Assembly (NCBI GenBank): GCA_017518975.1
Contig: JAFWTH010000108.1
Span: 1-37,729 of the forward strand
Origin: Clostridia bacterium
GTDB lineage: Bacteria; Bacillota; Clostridia; Oscillospirales; CAG-272
Direction of reading: 5' to 3'
Length of the DNA stretch: 37,729 bases
A program made the position numbers and the translations under genes. Under the pieces are notes generated by a model, which did not search any database, was not told the origin of the DNA, and worked only from the letters and a program-made list of their open reading frames with translations. The stretch's first letter is position 1, and each line of letters opens with the position of its first letter. Positions 1-8,439 of this stretch are shown here, one piece after another.

Positions 1-10
1 CATAGATGTT

Positions 11-76
11 AATCCTCCGTTTGTGGTTCTTTGTTTGGCTGGCAGGCCTTCTTTATTCTACCACAAACGGAGGATT
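11..76. repeat. 17-bp perfect inverted repeat
   Basis: Positions 11-27 and 60-76 are exact reverse complements, separated by 32 nt. As RNA this would form a long hairpin. No T-tract follows directly, so it is not a standard terminator by itself. It may be part of the 3' end of a transcript that starts left of the window, or the arms of a small repeat. Two terminator hairpins follow it. Confidence 0.6.
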
Positions 77-102
77 CTCTTCTCATCGGTTAACCTCTTT
101 TG

Positions 103-130
103 AACCACGCGACTATCGCGTGGTTTTCTT
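103..130 (+). terminator. Hairpin terminator
   Basis: A 10-bp perfect stem (103-112 with 116-125) has a 3-nt loop and is followed by a T-rich stretch. It probably ends a plus-strand transcript that begins left of the window, since no coding region is visible before it. Confidence 0.6.
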
Positions 131-138
131 GATACAAA

Positions 139-180
139 AAACGGCATAGCCGCTTTTCACGACTATGCCGTTTCTCTTTT
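139..180 (+). terminator. Second hairpin terminator
   Basis: An 11-bp perfect stem (139-149 with 163-173) has a 13-nt loop and is followed by a tract rich in T up to 181. With the hairpin at 103-130 it forms a tandem terminator. An A-run just before the stem means it could also work on the minus strand. Confidence 0.65.
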
Positions 181-517
181 TAGCCTTGCGTATTATTAAT
201 CTGCGTCACCTTTCCCTATCATTTTTTTCGCGGCACTTCAAATCGCCCTACTGTCTGCTTGCCTGTCTCGTCTGTACAGATCTGCGCGCCGCAGCCCCAC
301 CAGATTCGATCGGACGGTGAAATCGGTTCTCTGTATTGACTGCAATACACAAACGCCTCCCCCCTCTGAGCTGTTCCTTCAACTTCATTATACCATCTTT
401 GTCAATTCGACGCCTTCCGGCGTTCGTAGCAAGCCTCGCGGCATCCGCACGGGGAATCGAAGGGATTTATCGCTGCTCCTTCGGTTTTATCTCCGTCGGA
501 AAGCGTCTGTTCATCGC
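181..517. other. Non-coding stretch upstream of the SGNH-NodB gene
   Basis: No open frame here has a ribosome binding site or a recognisable product. The only local structure seen is a small dyad with 7-bp arms at 332-338 and 343-349. The stretch separates the tandem terminators from the promoter at 518. Confidence 0.5.
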
Positions 518-546
518 TTGACAGAACCCGATCGTCGATATATAAT
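518..546 (+). promoter_or_regulatory. Consensus sigma-A promoter
   Basis: TTGACA at 518-523, a 17-bp spacer, and TATAAT at 541-546 match the housekeeping consensus at all 12 positions. Transcription should start near 553, leaving a leader of about 130 nt before the gene at 681. A weak stem (587-593 with 610-616) lies in that leader. Confidence 0.85.
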
Positions 547-680
547 GAACAGGAATTCCGTATCGCGGCGTACTTTTTCCGAGTCTCGGTCTCTTCTTTC
601 ACAGCATATGAGACCGGACAGCCGTCATCTTTGTTTTGCAGATGTTGCCTGTACATTCACTTTTTTAGGAGGATCTCAGC

Positions 681-2513
681 ATGAAAGAAAAGCGCAAAAT
701 CACAGTCCGGCGCTGGCTGTGGATGTTCATGATCATACTGCTGATCCTCTTTCTGTGCGTACCGACACTGAATCTGCTGGTGGATCCCTACGGAGCTTTC
801 GGTGACCCTGTCCTGCACTGGTGGAGCTACGACATGACATTGAATCCCCGGCTTGCCAAGGTCAACTACCTGGCCCAACACAGCGAAGACTACGACTCCT
901 TTATCCTAGGCCCCTCCGGCTCTAGCTCGATCCCCGTGGAAGAATTGAACGGATATCTCGACGCCCGCTTTTACAATCTGATGTTTTACGATACGGAAAA
1001 TGAATCCTTTGAAAAGTTGGCCGTCTATCTGTTGGACACCTATGCCCCGAAGAACCTTGTGCTAAATCTCTCGCTGATGACAGCCACTTCATTTAGTAGT
1101 TCCGAGAACGGGTTGACCGAATATGAAAGCTGGCGGGTCACGAAAGAGAACCGTATCGGCTTTTATCTGAAATACCTGTTTGCCAACCCCAAGGACAGCC
1201 TGCAAAAGCTTCAGTATCTGCGCTCGGACGGCTATCTGCAGACCGCCTATAAAGTTTTCGACCCAGAGACCGGTGCCTACGACAGAAGCCTCCGGGATGT
1301 GGAGCCAATCGGTGATCTGGAGGAATACCTAAGCCGGGTTGACTATCAAGCCTTTCGCACGGACCCGTCCCGCAGTTATTCCGTCCCCTATTTAGAACAA
1401 ACCATGGGGGCCGTGGCCCGGATCAAGCGTCTGTGCGCACAGACGGGCACCCGGCTGTTTGTATTCTGCCAGCCCACTTATCAAGACTACCTGGCTTGCT
1501 TCTCTCAGGAGGATCAGACTGCGTTTTTCAATGCACTGGCACAAATCACAGACTATTGGGACTTCACTCTGACCTCTGTCAGCTCCGATCCCCGATACTT
1601 TTACGACGCCACGCATTTTCGCAATGCGGTGGGAACCATGATGCTTGCACGAATGTTCGGCAACGATTCGGTCTATATCCCCGATGACTTCGGTCGCCAC
1701 GTCGTGCAGGGCAGCAAACCCGGCGCGCCCGCCTGCGAGACTCGGGAGGAGAGCTCTTATACGGCGCATGTCCCCATTCTCCGGTACCACCATTTGACCG
1801 AGGGCAAAGCCGAGAATCCCGACACGGTCACTCGGACCTCCTTTGAAGCACAGATGAACGCACTGCATGACGCCGGCTATACACCAGTCAGCATCTGGGA
1901 CTTACGGGACTATGTGGAACTGGGGATCGAATTGCCCGAAAAGCCGATCATGATCACCTTTGACGACGGCTATGAAAGTAACTATTCCCTGGCTTTTCCG
2001 GTTCTTCGGAAATTCCATTTCAAGGCCACGATCTTCGCGATCGGCATATCGATCGGGAAAGACACCTACAAGGACACCGGTGAAGCCATGGCGCCGCATT
2101 TTTCCCTTGAACAAGCGAAAAAAATGACGGATTCCGGACTGATCACCGTCGCAAGTCACGGTTATAACGTCCATGAGGTTACGGGCAGAGACACGGAACC
2201 GATCCGCCGTGGCGTAATGCAGCGGGACAATGAGACCGAGGAGGATTACGTGTCCTTTCTCACGGACGACGCCCTACATATGCAGTCGCTGCTGGGTGAG
2301 GCCGGAGGCTTCTTCGCCTATCCCTACGACATCCATGACAGCCGCAGTCTGGTCATCCTCAACCGGGCGGGTGTCTATGCCACGGTCTCGGGTGACGCCC
2401 GGTACACGACCGTTATCAAAGGCCTGCCCCAATCGCTGTACAACATGCATCGAAGCTTCGTTGGCGACGATGTCACCGGGCCGGAGCTGATCTCTATGCT
2501 GGAATCTCCCTGA
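681..2513 (+). CDS. Membrane-anchored SGNH-hydrolase-like / NodB polysaccharide deacetylase fusion
   Basis: This 610-residue protein probably modifies a cell-surface polysaccharide. Residues 1-10 are basic and a membrane segment spans about 12-34, so the rest should lie outside the cell. Residues 75-330 resemble an SGNH/AlgJ-like esterase fold: GPSGSSS at 77-83 fits the nucleophile block and DATHF (D309, H312) the Asp-His block. Residues 365-610 form a NodB domain: TFDDGY at 426-431, SHGYNVH with H493 and H498 as metal ligands (spacing like PgaB/IcaB-type enzymes), and FAYPYD later. AGGAGG at 667-672 fixes the start. It is transcribed alone between a consensus promoter and a hairpin terminator. 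Its CTG-rich codon use differs from the downstream genes. The NodB domain is secure; SGNH activity is inferred from motifs. Confidence 0.85.
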   Translation: MKEKRKITVRRWLWMFMIILLILFLCVPTLNLLVDPYGAFGDPVLHWWSYDMTLNPRLAKVNYLAQHSEDYDSFILGPSGSSSIPVEELNGYLDARFYNLMFYDTENESFEKLAVYLLDTYAPKNLVLNLSLMTATSFSSSENGLTEYESWRVTKENRIGFYLKYLFANPKDSLQKLQYLRSDGYLQTAYKVFDPETGAYDRSLRDVEPIGDLEEYLSRVDYQAFRTDPSRSYSVPYLEQTMGAVARIKRLCAQTGTRLFVFCQPTYQDYLACFSQEDQTAFFNALAQITDYWDFTLTSVSSDPRYFYDATHFRNAVGTMMLARMFGNDSVYIPDDFGRHVVQGSKPGAPACETREESSYTAHVPILRYHHLTEGKAENPDTVTRTSFEAQMNALHDAGYTPVSIWDLRDYVELGIELPEKPIMITFDDGYESNYSLAFPVLRKFHFKATIFAIGISIGKDTYKDTGEAMAPHFSLEQAKKMTDSGLITVASHGYNVHEVTGRDTEPIRRGVMQRDNETEEDYVSFLTDDALHMQSLLGEAGGFFAYPYDIHDSRSLVILNRAGVYATVSGDARYTTVIKGLPQSLYNMHRSFVGDDVTGPELISMLESP

Positions 2514-2540
2514 AACGGCTCTTCGCCATACACGTGCAAA

Positions 2541-2590
2541 ACGGCACGGCCGGCATCCGTGCAATCGGAAGCCGGCTGTGCCGTATTTGT
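2541..2590 (+). terminator. Terminator of the SGNH-NodB gene
   Basis: A 14-bp stem with one G-T pair (2541-2554 with 2571-2584) has a 16-nt loop and ends in a T-rich stretch. It starts 28 nt after the stop codon, as expected for a single-gene transcript. Confidence 0.8.
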
Positions 2591-2715
2591 TTGAAACCAC
2601 TGGGTCCCAGGCGCTTCGCCCGTCCAACGCCTTTGTCACCTCGATCATACCGATCGGGATCCGCGGCATACGCTTTCCGATTCCATCCAAAAGGGGTCTC
2701 TCTGTCCGCAACATT

Positions 2716-2896
2716 GTGTGTCTTCATGTAAACAAGCATATGAATGTGTTCAGGACATAATTCTGTCTCAATTATTTCTACCCCTTTTTGTGGCATAATT
2801 GCCTCAGTATTTTCCCTATATCGACTTTGATCTCTCGGTATATTACCTGTCCTCGACATTTCGGTGCGAAACGATATGGTATTGACATCTCCACAT
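2716..2896 (-). pseudogene. tnpA: IS200/IS605-family transposase (TnpA) fragment, frameshifted
   Basis: On the minus strand, three consecutive reading frames give pieces of a Y1 transposase of the IS200 type. MWRCQYHIV is followed by a frameshift, then PKCRGQVIYREIKVDIG through RQLCHKKG, another shift, then VEIIETELCPEHIHMLV. The HUH metal site (HIH) is still readable. Each shift looks like a one-base loss in a short homopolymer run. The C-terminal half with the catalytic tyrosine is absent, with similarity fading near 2726. It cannot encode a working transposase. Recognition rests on remembered family sequence, not a search. Confidence 0.8.
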
Positions 2897-2910
2897 TATG
2901 CTCTCCTCTT

Positions 2911-2929
2911 CCCCCGACTTAGCCGTGGG
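2911..2929. repeat. Imperfect hairpin, likely remnant IS200 end
   Basis: This 19-nt sequence folds into a short stem with mismatches (CCC against GGG at the ends) and lies just upstream of the transposase fragment. IS200/IS605 elements have subterminal hairpins rather than terminal inverted repeats, so the position fits a left end. The assignment is inferred from position. Confidence 0.4.
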
Positions 2930-2945
2930 TTTTCTTCGGACAGCC

Positions 2946-2983
2946 AAATAAGAATCCGGCGGCAAAGGTGCCGCCGGATTCTT
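2946..2983 (-). terminator. Terminator of the pepD-ACT-DUF711 operon
   Basis: A 14-bp perfect stem (2950-2963 with 2970-2983) with a 6-nt loop lies at the stop codon of the DUF711 gene and is followed on the minus strand by a T-rich tract. A T-run on the other side suggests it could also work in the plus direction. Confidence 0.75.
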
Positions 2984-4341
2984 CAGTTTTTAAGCGATTG
3001 CAGAGGCGCCGGTATCCGTCCTCCGCGGCGTATGAAGACCTCCGAACTTCCGGCGTCGTTCACGCGCATCACGGGCCCGGATCCGAGAAGGCCTCCGAAT
3101 TCGAGTTCGTCGCCAACGTTCTTCCCTATCGCGGGAATAACGCGTACCGCCGTGGTTTTTGAATTCACCATTCCGATCGCCGCCTCGTCCGCGATGATCG
3201 CCGATACGGTCGCAGGCGAGATATCCCCGGGAACGATTATCATGTCAAGGCCGACGGAACAAACAGCCGTCATCGCTTCAAGTTTCTCTATTGTGAGTAC
3301 CCCCGAACGCGCCGCGTCGATCATTCCGGCATCCTCTGAAACCGGGATGAACGCACCGGAAAGTCCTCCGACGTGAGACGATGCCATAACGCCGCCTTTT
3401 TTGACGGCGTCGTTGAGAAGCGCAAGCGCGGCGGTCGTGCCGGGAACCCCGCAGGTTTCGAGACCCATCTCCTCAAGAATATGGGCGACAGAGTCGCCTA
3501 CGGCGGGAGTCGGGGCAAGCGAAAGATCGACGATGCCGAACGGAACGCCGAGTTTTTCTGACGCGACCGTGCCGACGAGCTGACCCATCCGGGTTATCTT
3601 GAAAGCGGTCTTTTTTATAACGTCGGCAATCGTCGAAAGATTTGCTCCGGGACACTTCGCAACGGCAGCTCTGACGACTCCGGGACCGGAGACGCCGACG
3701 TTGACGACGAGATCGGGTTCGCCCGGGCCGTGGAACGCGCCCGCCATGAACGGATTGTCCTCCGGAGCGTTCATGAAAACGACGAGTTTCGCCGCGCCTA
3801 TCGAGTTGCGGTCGGCGGTGAGCCGGGCGGCGGAGACGACGGCGTCTCCCATCATGGCAACGGCATCCATATTGATGCCCGCCTTCGTCGATCCGACGTT
3901 GACGGAAGAACAGACGAATTCCGTCTCCGAAAGCGCCTCGGGGATCGAGGAAATCAGCTCCCGGTCACCCGACGAGAAGCCCTTGTGGACGAGAGCGGAA
4001 TAACCGCCGATAAAGTTGACGCCGAGTTCTTTCGCCGCGCGGTCCATGGCGCGGGCGTATTTTACCGGATCGCCTCCGGAAGCCGCCGAGAGCATGGCGA
4101 TCGGAGTAACGGAAACGCGCTTGTTAATGATCGGTATCCCGTACGTGCGCTCGATCTCCTCGCCCGTCACGACAAGTTTTTCCGCGGATCTTGTGATCTT
4201 GTCGTAGACCTTATCCGCCGAACGTTCTATATCGTCCCCGGCGCAGCTGAGAAGCGAAATCCCCATCGTGATCGTTCTGATATCGAGATTTTCGTTGTCG
4301 ATCATATTGATCGTTTCGAGAATGTCTTTTGTGTTTATCAT
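2983..4341 (-). CDS. DUF711 / UPF0210 (PFL) family protein
   Basis: This 452-residue protein matches the UPF0210 family along its length, including a start rich in the pattern [11 protein letters not shown] and glycine-rich segments such as [10 protein letters not shown]. The family is related in fold to pyruvate formate-lyase but has no agreed reaction. In streptococci and many Clostridia it sits beside a small ACT protein, as here. The ATG lies 3 nt after the ACT gene's stop, so translation is probably coupled; the ribosome binding site is weak (AGGATC). No signal peptide is visible. A cytoplasmic enzyme sensing an amino acid through its ACT partner is an inference. Confidence 0.9.
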   Translation of the reverse strand: MINTKDILETINMIDNENLDIRTITMGISLLSCAGDDIERSADKVYDKITRSAEKLVVTGEEIERTYGIPIINKRVSVTPIAMLSAASGGDPVKYARAMDRAAKELGVNFIGGYSALVHKGFSSGDRELISSIPEALSETEFVCSSVNVGSTKAGINMDAVAMMGDAVVSAARLTADRNSIGAAKLVVFMNAPEDNPFMAGAFHGPGEPDLVVNVGVSGPGVVRAAVAKCPGANLSTIADVIKKTAFKITRMGQLVGTVASEKLGVPFGIVDLSLAPTPAVGDSVAHILEEMGLETCGVPGTTAALALLNDAVKKGGVMASSHVGGLSGAFIPVSEDAGMIDAARSGVLTIEKLEAMTAVCSVGLDMIIVPGDISPATVSAIIADEAAIGMVNSKTTAVRVIPAIGKNVGDELEFGGLLGSGPVMRVNDAGSSEVFIRRGGRIPAPLQSLKN

Positions 4342-4344
4342 CTT

Positions 4345-4614
4345 TCAGATCCTGTGCATCGAATTAAAGATGTCCTCATGCATAACGTGGACTTTCATTC
4401 CGATTTGTTCACCGAGCTTTTCGAGAGACGAGGAGAGTTCCGAAAAATCGGAAGTAAGTCCGTCAATATCGATAAGCATTATCATCGTGAACATATCTCT
4501 CATGACGGACTGCGTCACGTCGAGTATGTTCGCGCCTTTTTCGGCACATGCCGAACTGACTTTTGCAAGAATCCCGACCGTGTCGTGACCGATAACCGTA
4601 ATTACTGCTTTCAT
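4345..4614 (-). CDS. ACT domain protein, UPF0237 family
   Basis: This 89-residue protein is a single ACT domain. VITVIGHDTVGILAKV at the N-terminus is the typical first strand and helix, with the glycine at the turn that binds amino acids in this fold. There is no catalytic domain, so it is likely a small-molecule sensor or regulatory subunit. AAGGAGG at 4624-4630 overlaps the stop codon of pepD, which ties it to that operon. The conserved pairing with the DUF711 protein downstream suggests the two act together. The ligand is unknown. Confidence 0.9.
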   Translation of the reverse strand: MKAVITVIGHDTVGILAKVSSACAEKGANILDVTQSVMRDMFTMIMLIDIDGLTSDFSELSSSLEKLGEQIGMKVHVMHEDIFNSMHRI

Positions 4615-4629
4615 TTTTATATTCCTCCT

Positions 4630-6063
4630 TTATCGGATCTCTTCGAGCATCCCGCAGACCACGCCGTAAAGGCGGTCGAGAGTCGGTATTTCGAGCGTTT
4701 CCGACGGCGAGTGAAGATCTCTTATAACCGGTCCGAGCGAGATTATATCCATTTCGGGGATCGCATCGCTGACGATCCCACACTCAAGTCCCGCGTGGAT
4801 ACCGGTAATGACTGGTTTCCTCCCATACTGCTTTTCGAAAACATCGGAATAGATCCGTTGAAGCTTAGTCCCTTCTCTGTACGCCCATCCGGGATACCTG
4901 TTCCTGTGGCGCGCCGTACCTCCGGCAAGACGCGCGGCGGCGGAGAGCCGCAGTTCCATATCGTCGAGGGCAGCCGATTCCGACGATCTCGACGACAGCG
5001 TTATTTTCGCCCCTTGGCAATCCGCGTTCACGACGCCAACGTTATACGACGTCTCGACCATTCCCTCTCTGTTTCCCGTCCACTCGACGGGACCCGGACG
5101 AAGGACAGAGAAAAAATCTATGAGTCGTCCCGTACTCTCCGCATTTGCGACGGGAACGGGATCCGCGGGGACAAGTTTTATTTCAAGACGTTTGTCAACG
5201 TCTGTGAGATGACCTCTGACAACGCGCTCGGCTTTTGCGAGCGCGGACGAAAGATCGGCGCCCTTCTTCACACAGAATACAGCGCGGCAATCCCTCGGTA
5301 TGGCGTTATCCTTGCCCCCGCCCGTCATGGAAGAAAGACGGACGGGCGAGACCGCAGCGATGAATCTCAGGACCTCAGCCGCGGCTGAGACTGCGGACAC
5401 CCTGCGCAGGGCGATATCCTCTCCGGAATGACCGCCCGCGAGCCCGGAGACCTCAAGAGTATAAAACTCTCCGTCGTTTCCCTCTCCCGGTTCAAATCCG
5501 ATCATAACGTCCGTTCTCACGCCTCCGGCGCACGAAACGGTCGCGACCCCCTCGTCCGCCGAGTCGAGATTGATCAGAAGTCTCGATCTGACGAGCGAGA
5601 AATCAAACGCCTTCATTCCGTCGAGTCCTACCTCTTCAGAGGTGGTGAAAAGGCACTCGATAAGCGGAAGCGATAACGCGTTATCGTCGAGAAGCGCAAG
5701 CATGATCGCGACGGCTACGCCGTCGTCCGCTCCGAGCGTCGTCCCATCAGCGGATAAGATCCCGTCTTTCTCAATGAGTTTTATCGGATCACGGAGAAAG
5801 TCGTGTTCCGTGCCCGGGGCGGCCTCGCAGACCATATCAACGTGCTCCTGAAGCATCACGGGCGGATCGTTTTCCCTTCCCGCAGACGCCTCTTTGGTTA
5901 TAAAAACGTTGTTCGCCGCGTCCCGGACGCATGAAAGAGAACGCTCCTTTGCGAAAGATTCGAGATATGACGCTATTCCCGCCTCGTTGCCCGAACCGCG
6001 CGGGATCGCGGATATTTCCTCAAAGAAATGGAAAACGTCTCTGTGCTTTACGTTGTCGAACAT
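4630..6063 (-). CDS. pepD: Aminoacyl-histidine dipeptidase (PepD, M20 family)
   Basis: This 477-residue zinc peptidase cleaves dipeptides, classically Xaa-His, in the cytoplasm. Visible M20 landmarks are QEHVDM (H74, D76), GADDG (bridging Asp at 113 or 114), TSEEVG (E143 as base, E144 as ligand), LDSADEG, and DLHSPSE near the end with H451 as the last ligand. The lid domain lies between about 190 and 390. Length fits the bacterial PepD family. CAGGAGT at 6068-6075 gives the start. It leads an operon with the ACT and DUF711 genes, suggesting amino-acid or peptide metabolism as the shared theme. Confidence 0.93.
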   Translation of the reverse strand: MFDNVKHRDVFHFFEEISAIPRGSGNEAGIASYLESFAKERSLSCVRDAANNVFITKEASAGRENDPPVMLQEHVDMVCEAAPGTEHDFLRDPIKLIEKDGILSADGTTLGADDGVAVAIMLALLDDNALSLPLIECLFTTSEEVGLDGMKAFDFSLVRSRLLINLDSADEGVATVSCAGGVRTDVMIGFEPGEGNDGEFYTLEVSGLAGGHSGEDIALRRVSAVSAAAEVLRFIAAVSPVRLSSMTGGGKDNAIPRDCRAVFCVKKGADLSSALAKAERVVRGHLTDVDKRLEIKLVPADPVPVANAESTGRLIDFFSVLRPGPVEWTGNREGMVETSYNVGVVNADCQGAKITLSSRSSESAALDDMELRLSAAARLAGGTARHRNRYPGWAYREGTKLQRIYSDVFEKQYGRKPVITGIHAGLECGIVSDAIPEMDIISLGPVIRDLHSPSETLEIPTLDRLYGVVCGMLEEIR

Positions 6064-6114
6064 ATATAACTCCTGTCTCTCGTGCCTTTCCTATCAAAAC
6101 GGATAACAGTTACA

Positions 6115-6143
6115 ATAATAGCAGATTTTTCCCCACAAATCAA
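6115..6143 (-). promoter_or_regulatory. Promoter of the pepD operon
   Basis: On the minus strand TTGATT, a 17-bp spacer and TATTAT are preceded by a TG at the extended -10 position. The predicted start leaves a leader of about 45 nt before pepD. Confidence 0.7.
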
Positions 6144-6194
6144 CCGAGCGAAAAAATAAAACCGCGGCGTAGGAAAAAAGTTCTCCTTTTTGAC

Positions 6195-6223
6195 TTTATT
6201 CTTCGTCCGCTATGTGGTATAAT
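6195..6223 (+). promoter_or_regulatory. Extended -10 promoter of ispD
   Basis: TATAAT at 6218-6223 is preceded by TG at 6215-6216, giving an extended -10 element. The -35 at a 17-bp spacing is poor (TTTATT). Transcription should start near 6230, which rules out a start codon at 6229 for ispD and supports the TTG at 6262. Confidence 0.7.
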
Positions 6224-6261
6224 CTAGCGTGGTTAAGTGTAAGCCGAAAGGGGGAAAACCG

Positions 6262-7038
6262 TTGAAAACCGGAAAAGTGCTGTCGTTTCTCGATTCGCTC
6301 TCGGACGCAGTAGTGAACGGTCGTCCCACGACGGCTATAATCCTCGCCGCAGGTACTTCCGAGCGTTTTTCGGGCGGAACAGGTGAAAAAAAACAGTTTC
6401 TCCCCGTTCTCGGCATTCCCGCCGTTCTCCGTTCCGCTTTAGCGTTCGAGGAATGTACTGACGTAAAGCAGATCATCGTCGTCACGGGAGAGGACGATAT
6501 TGAGAAGATGAAGTCTCTCCTTGCCGGAAAGATCACGAAGCTCTCCGACGTGACCGCGGGAGGCGCAACGCGCCTTGATTCGGCGAATGCAGGGCTTCTT
6601 CTTGCGGATCCGAAATCGAAATTCATAGCGGTCCACGACGCGGCGAGATGTCTCGTCACCGTCGACATGATAAAAAAAGTAATTGCTGAAGCCGTCAGAT
6701 ACGGTGCCGCCGCCGCCGCGACGCCCGCGTCAGATACCGTCAAAATCACGGACGGCGGACGAACCGTAGTTGAAACTCCCGACAGGGATCGGATTTGGCT
6801 TGCAGCCACCCCGCAGATCTTCGCGGCAAATCTCTACCGCGTCGCCGTTTACACCGCGCTGCGGGACGGTATTTCGGTAACGGACGACTGCTCCGCGGTC
6901 GAACGTATCGGAGCAAAGGTAAAACTCGTCGACTGCGGAAGAGAGAATATAAAGATCACCTATCCGGTCGACGCAGCGATCGCCGAAGCGATCCTCGTAC
7001 AACGGGGGATCAGGCGGGAAAGTGGAGATAAAAAATGA
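6262..7038 (+). CDS. ispD: 2-C-methyl-D-erythritol 4-phosphate cytidylyltransferase (IspD)
   Basis: IspD makes CDP-methylerythritol from MEP and CTP, the third step of the non-mevalonate isoprenoid pathway. The nucleotide-binding signature AIILAAGTSERF with KKQFLPVLG lies near residues 25-50, followed by VHDAARCLV and ATPQIF. I chose TTG at 6262 because AAAGGGGG lies 7 nt upstream, while the in-frame GTG at 6229 falls before the likely transcript start. The result is 258 residues, about 20 longer than usual because of an N-terminal lead. The stop overlaps the start of ispF by 4 nt. Confidence 0.93.
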   Translation: MKTGKVLSFLDSLSDAVVNGRPTTAIILAAGTSERFSGGTGEKKQFLPVLGIPAVLRSALAFEECTDVKQIIVVTGEDDIEKMKSLLAGKITKLSDVTAGGATRLDSANAGLLLADPKSKFIAVHDAARCLVTVDMIKKVIAEAVRYGAAAAATPASDTVKITDGGRTVVETPDRDRIWLAATPQIFAANLYRVAVYTALRDGISVTDDCSAVERIGAKVKLVDCGRENIKITYPVDAAIAEAILVQRGIRRESGDKK

Positions 7039-7508
7039 GAATTGGTCACGGATATGACGTTCACAGAACGGAGCCCGGAGACGGGATCATCCTCGGCGGC
7101 GTCAGGATCGGGTGCGGTTTTCGCCTTAAGGCGCACTCCGACGGGGACGTTCTCACGCACGCCTTGATCGACGCTCTTTTCGGAGCGGCGGGTCTTCCCG
7201 ATATTGGCGCTCATTTCCCCGACAACGACGAAAAACACCGAGGCGCGGACAGTATAGGTCTTCTTAAGGAGGCCGTGAGGCTTGTCCGTGACGAGGGATT
7301 ACGTATCGAATACGCCGATATGACCGTCGTCGCGCAGTCACCGAAACTCGCTCCGTATATAAGCAAGATGAAACGTTCGCTCGCTGATGCGCTGAACGTT
7401 GAGGAATCCCGCGTAAACGTGAAGGCGACGACAGAGGAACACCTCGGATTTACCGGCAGCGGAGCGGGGATCGCCGCACACGCGGTCTGCCTGCTTGAAA
7501 GTCTGTAA
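7035..7508 (+). CDS. ispF: 2-C-methyl-D-erythritol 2,4-cyclodiphosphate synthase (IspF)
   Basis: IspF cyclises CDP-ME 2-phosphate to MEcPP with release of CMP, two steps after IspD. The metal ligands are visible as D8 and H10 in GYDVHR and H42 in the following AHSDGDVLTHA block. The C-terminal TTEEHLGFTG loop binds the cytidine nucleotide. At 157 residues it has normal length for the trimeric enzyme. The ATGA overlap with ispD indicates coupled translation and a two-gene ispDF unit. Confidence 0.96.
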   Translation: MRIGHGYDVHRTEPGDGIILGGVRIGCGFRLKAHSDGDVLTHALIDALFGAAGLPDIGAHFPDNDEKHRGADSIGLLKEAVRLVRDEGLRIEYADMTVVAQSPKLAPYISKMKRSLADALNVEESRVNVKATTEEHLGFTGSGAGIAAHAVCLLESL

Positions 7509-7513
7509 TCAGC

Positions 7514-7574
7514 CCGCCGCGAAGCCGTATGATTCAATTCCTTTCCTTTGACGATCCCGGCGGCTCCGCGGCGG
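7514..7574. repeat. Long GC-rich inverted repeat between ispF and rpe
   Basis: Arms 7514-7527 and 7561-7574 pair over 14 bp with one A-C mismatch and a 33-nt loop. No T-tract follows. A second small stem, GAGCCC with GGGCTC, lies at 7591-7606. The 196-nt gap holds no credible gene. These may be processing or attenuation structures between two transcription units. Confidence 0.45.
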
Positions 7575-7704
7575 ACGGGTACTGTTTGAGGAGCCCGACG
7601 GGGCTCATAATCATAGTATGACGACGGTTTTTACCCGGTGACCGCGACGTTGTTCAAACACCGCCCCGCAAAAAAGACAATTCACCCAAAAGGTCGACAG
7701 AACA

Positions 7705-8403
7705 ATGAAAAAACATCCGCTCATCATCAATCCTTCCCTGCTCTCCGCGGATTTTCTCCATCTTGAAAAAGACTTGAAAGAAACCGTCGGGGCAGGTGTC
7801 GAAATGCTTCACGCCGACGTTATGGACGGCGTTTACGTTCCGAATATCAGCTTCGGTTTCGATATCATCGGCAAGATCGCCTCGATCTGTTCCGTACCCG
7901 TGGACGTTCATATGATGACCGTCGCGCCCTGGGATTATCTCGACGTGCTGAAAGAAAAAGGGGCGTATTCCGTGACGATCCATTCAGACGTAGGCGACGT
8001 GTGCAGACGCCGCGATACGCTCGCGAGAATCAGGACGCTCGGGATGAGAGCCGCGGTCGCTCTGAAGCCCGCTTTCCCCGCAGAAGCCGTTTCAGACGTT
8101 ATCGATCTCTGCGACATGGTCCTTGTAATGACCGTTGAACCCGGATTCGGCGGGCAGAAATTCAAAGGGGATATGCTCCCGAAGATACGTGACGTGAAAC
8201 GGATCGCCGAACGGGCGGGGACAACCGTTTCCGTCCAGGTCGACGGCGGCGTGAACGTGGAAAATATAGGTCTTTGTTCAGAGACGGGAGCCGACAATTT
8301 CGTCGTCGGGACTGCGTTTTTCGGCGCGGAGAACAAAAAAGAAAGATACGAGGATCTCCGGGAAGCCGCTGTATGCGGAGCGTCCCGGTCCGCCCGCGGC
8401 TGA
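7705..8403 (+). CDS. rpe: Ribulose-phosphate 3-epimerase
   Basis: This TIM-barrel enzyme interconverts ribulose 5-phosphate and xylulose 5-phosphate in the pentose phosphate pathway. HADVMDG gives H36 and catalytic D38, DVHMM gives metal ligand H69, and VDGGVN gives catalytic D180. EPGFGGQKF is the phosphate-binding loop. Its 232 residues are slightly more than usual because of a short C-terminal tail. The ribosome binding site (AAAGG, about 11 nt from the ATG) is weaker than that of its neighbours. mgtE follows 36 nt later and may be co-transcribed. Confidence 0.95.
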   Translation: MKKHPLIINPSLLSADFLHLEKDLKETVGAGVEMLHADVMDGVYVPNISFGFDIIGKIASICSVPVDVHMMTVAPWDYLDVLKEKGAYSVTIHSDVGDVCRRRDTLARIRTLGMRAAVALKPAFPAEAVSDVIDLCDMVLVMTVEPGFGGQKFKGDMLPKIRDVKRIAERAGTTVSVQVDGGVNVENIGLCSETGADNFVVGTAFFGAENKKERYEDLREAAVCGASRSARG

Positions 8404-8439
8404 TAAATCAACTAATCATCCGGAAAGGAGTGGAGAATT

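Noticed and set aside
11..173. Tandem hairpins considered as a CRISPR array or tRNA remnants
   Set aside because: The hairpins differ in sequence, no repeat-spacer period exists, and two of them carry T-tracts as terminators do.
317..805. Plus-strand frame of 162 codons upstream of and into the fusion gene
   Set aside because: It contains the consensus promoter and the ribosome binding site of the real gene and has a non-protein-like composition.
2274..2714. Minus-strand frame of 146 codons at the end of the fusion gene
   Set aside because: It reads through the strong terminator and the antisense of the NodB domain, and has no similarity I recognise.
3730..5388. Long plus-strand frame of 552 codons across the DUF711, ACT and pepD genes
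   Set aside because: It is antisense to three well-supported genes, its product is arginine-rich with no known domain, and it has no ribosome binding site. GC-rich codon use opens such frames by chance.
6229..6261. GTG at 6229 as the start of ispD
   Set aside because: It overlaps the predicted transcription start and has no ribosome binding site. TTG at 6262 has AAAGGGGG at ideal spacing.
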